Assembly (NCBI GenBank): GCA_017414145.1 | Contig: JAFPQL010000100.1 | Location: 1-7,254 of the forward strand | Direction of reading: 5' to 3' | Source of the DNA: Oscillospiraceae bacterium | GTDB taxonomy: Bacteria; Bacillota_A; Clostridia; Oscillospirales; Ruminococcaceae | Length of the DNA stretch: 7,254 bases | Shown here: piece by piece, positions 7,006 to 7,254 of the stretch | Position numbering within the stretch: the stretch's first letter is position 1 | How the letters are laid out: every line of letters starts with the position of its first letter | Position numbers and translations under genes: made by a program | The notes under the pieces: model-generated | Told to the model about the DNA's origin: nothing | What the model saw: the letters and a program-made list of their open reading frames with translations, nothing else | Databases searched by the model: none

Positions 7006-7254
7006 TTATTCCCCGGGCTGCATGAATTTGATCAAGTCGTCAAATTTAGAGTGCATGTAGATGTCCTTCATCTGAACCGCGTATCCGTTTTCACCGAGGC
7101 GCGTGACCATCTTCACCACGTCCAGGGAGGTGAGGCCCTGCTCAAAGAAATCCCGGGATCTGTCGAAGTTCGCCAGCAGCCCCTGCATGACGGTCATCAG
7201 CGCCTGTTCGGCGGAAATCCTGGGCTTTCCGACCTTGGCTTTCTCGATCTTGAT
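7006..7254 (-). CDS. C-terminal peptidyl/acyl carrier domain of an NRPS-like protein (partial)
   Basis: The frame is open to the window edge, so only the last 82 residues are visible and no start is assigned; the internal ATG at 7197 is not believed to be the start. The fragment is a phosphopantetheine-binding carrier domain: a first helix at ISAEQALMTVMQGLL, the loop FFEQGLTSLDVVKMV with Ser43 as the likely 4'-phosphopantetheine attachment site (family pattern FFxxGxxSL), then VQMKDIYMHSKFDDLIKFM, the usual third and fourth helices. Before it, KIEKAKVGKPR resembles the linker after an adenylation domain, whose body would lie outside the window. The protein ends eight residues after the last helix begins to fade (QPGE), with no thioesterase, so the chain would pass to a separate protein, fitting the condensation-domain start encoded next. 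Confidence 0.8.
   Translation of the reverse strand: MKIEKAKVGKPRISAEQALMTVMQGLLANFDRSRDFFEQGLTSLDVVKMVTRLGENGYAVQMKDIYMHSKFDDLIKFMQPGE

Noticed and set aside
4587..7254. A new NRPS-linked export system with a condensation-transporter fusion enzyme
   Set aside because: The condensation part lacks its catalytic motif, the transporter part lacks TM1, and the join cuts both families mid-domain. This looks like a chimera and not like an evolved bifunctional protein.

Overview
The core of the window (about 128 to 6400) is GC-rich, with heavy use of GCG, CCG, ACG and CTG codons. It looks like a Clostridia (Ruminococcaceae/Oscillospiraceae-type) gut or rumen Firmicute. The reasons are strong AGGAG-type ribosome binding sites, a strong intrinsic terminator, and an MMPL/RND exporter paired with a secreted XXXLXXG heptad-repeat protein. 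No rRNA, tRNA, CRISPR array or insertion sequence is visible.

Layout. 1-205 holds an AT-rich, Bacteroidales-looking start of a DprA gene that runs in frame into the unrelated GC-rich tail of another protein. 257-733 (+) encodes a small bacterial PH-domain protein with a His/Asp-rich tail. 767-1858 (+) encodes an FkbM-family methyltransferase with an extra N-terminal Rossmann-like domain, probably in one operon with the PH gene. 1871-1911 is a perfect-stem terminator that serves both converging transcripts. 1927-4566 (-) encodes an 879-residue exported protein built mostly of XXXLXXG heptads. 4587-6890 (-) encodes an MMPL/RND transporter whose first ~100 residues are replaced in frame by the start of a nonribosomal peptide synthetase (NRPS) condensation domain. 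6911-6941 is a terminator hairpin on the minus strand. 7006-7254 (-) is the C-terminal carrier-protein domain of an NRPS-like gene that runs off the window.

How the genes work together. The transporter and the heptad protein form a translationally close pair (4-base ATGA overlap to an alternative start, own strong RBS 24 bases further on). This is a recurrent Firmicute arrangement in which a membrane exporter is served by a long extracytoplasmic coiled coil. The heptad region splits into two nearly equal arms around a ~43-residue interruption, which suggests a hairpin about as long as a Gram-positive wall is thick.

The most important caution is that both ends look grafted on. The left end joins a Bacteroidales-type dprA start to a clostridial tail at about 121-130, and the right end joins an NRPS condensation domain to an exporter at about 6375-6415. 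Two unrelated in-frame joins near the two ends of one 7.25-kb sequence suggest a chimeric contig (assembly or amplification) more than a new biological system. A real recombination at the right junction cannot be excluded from sequence alone.
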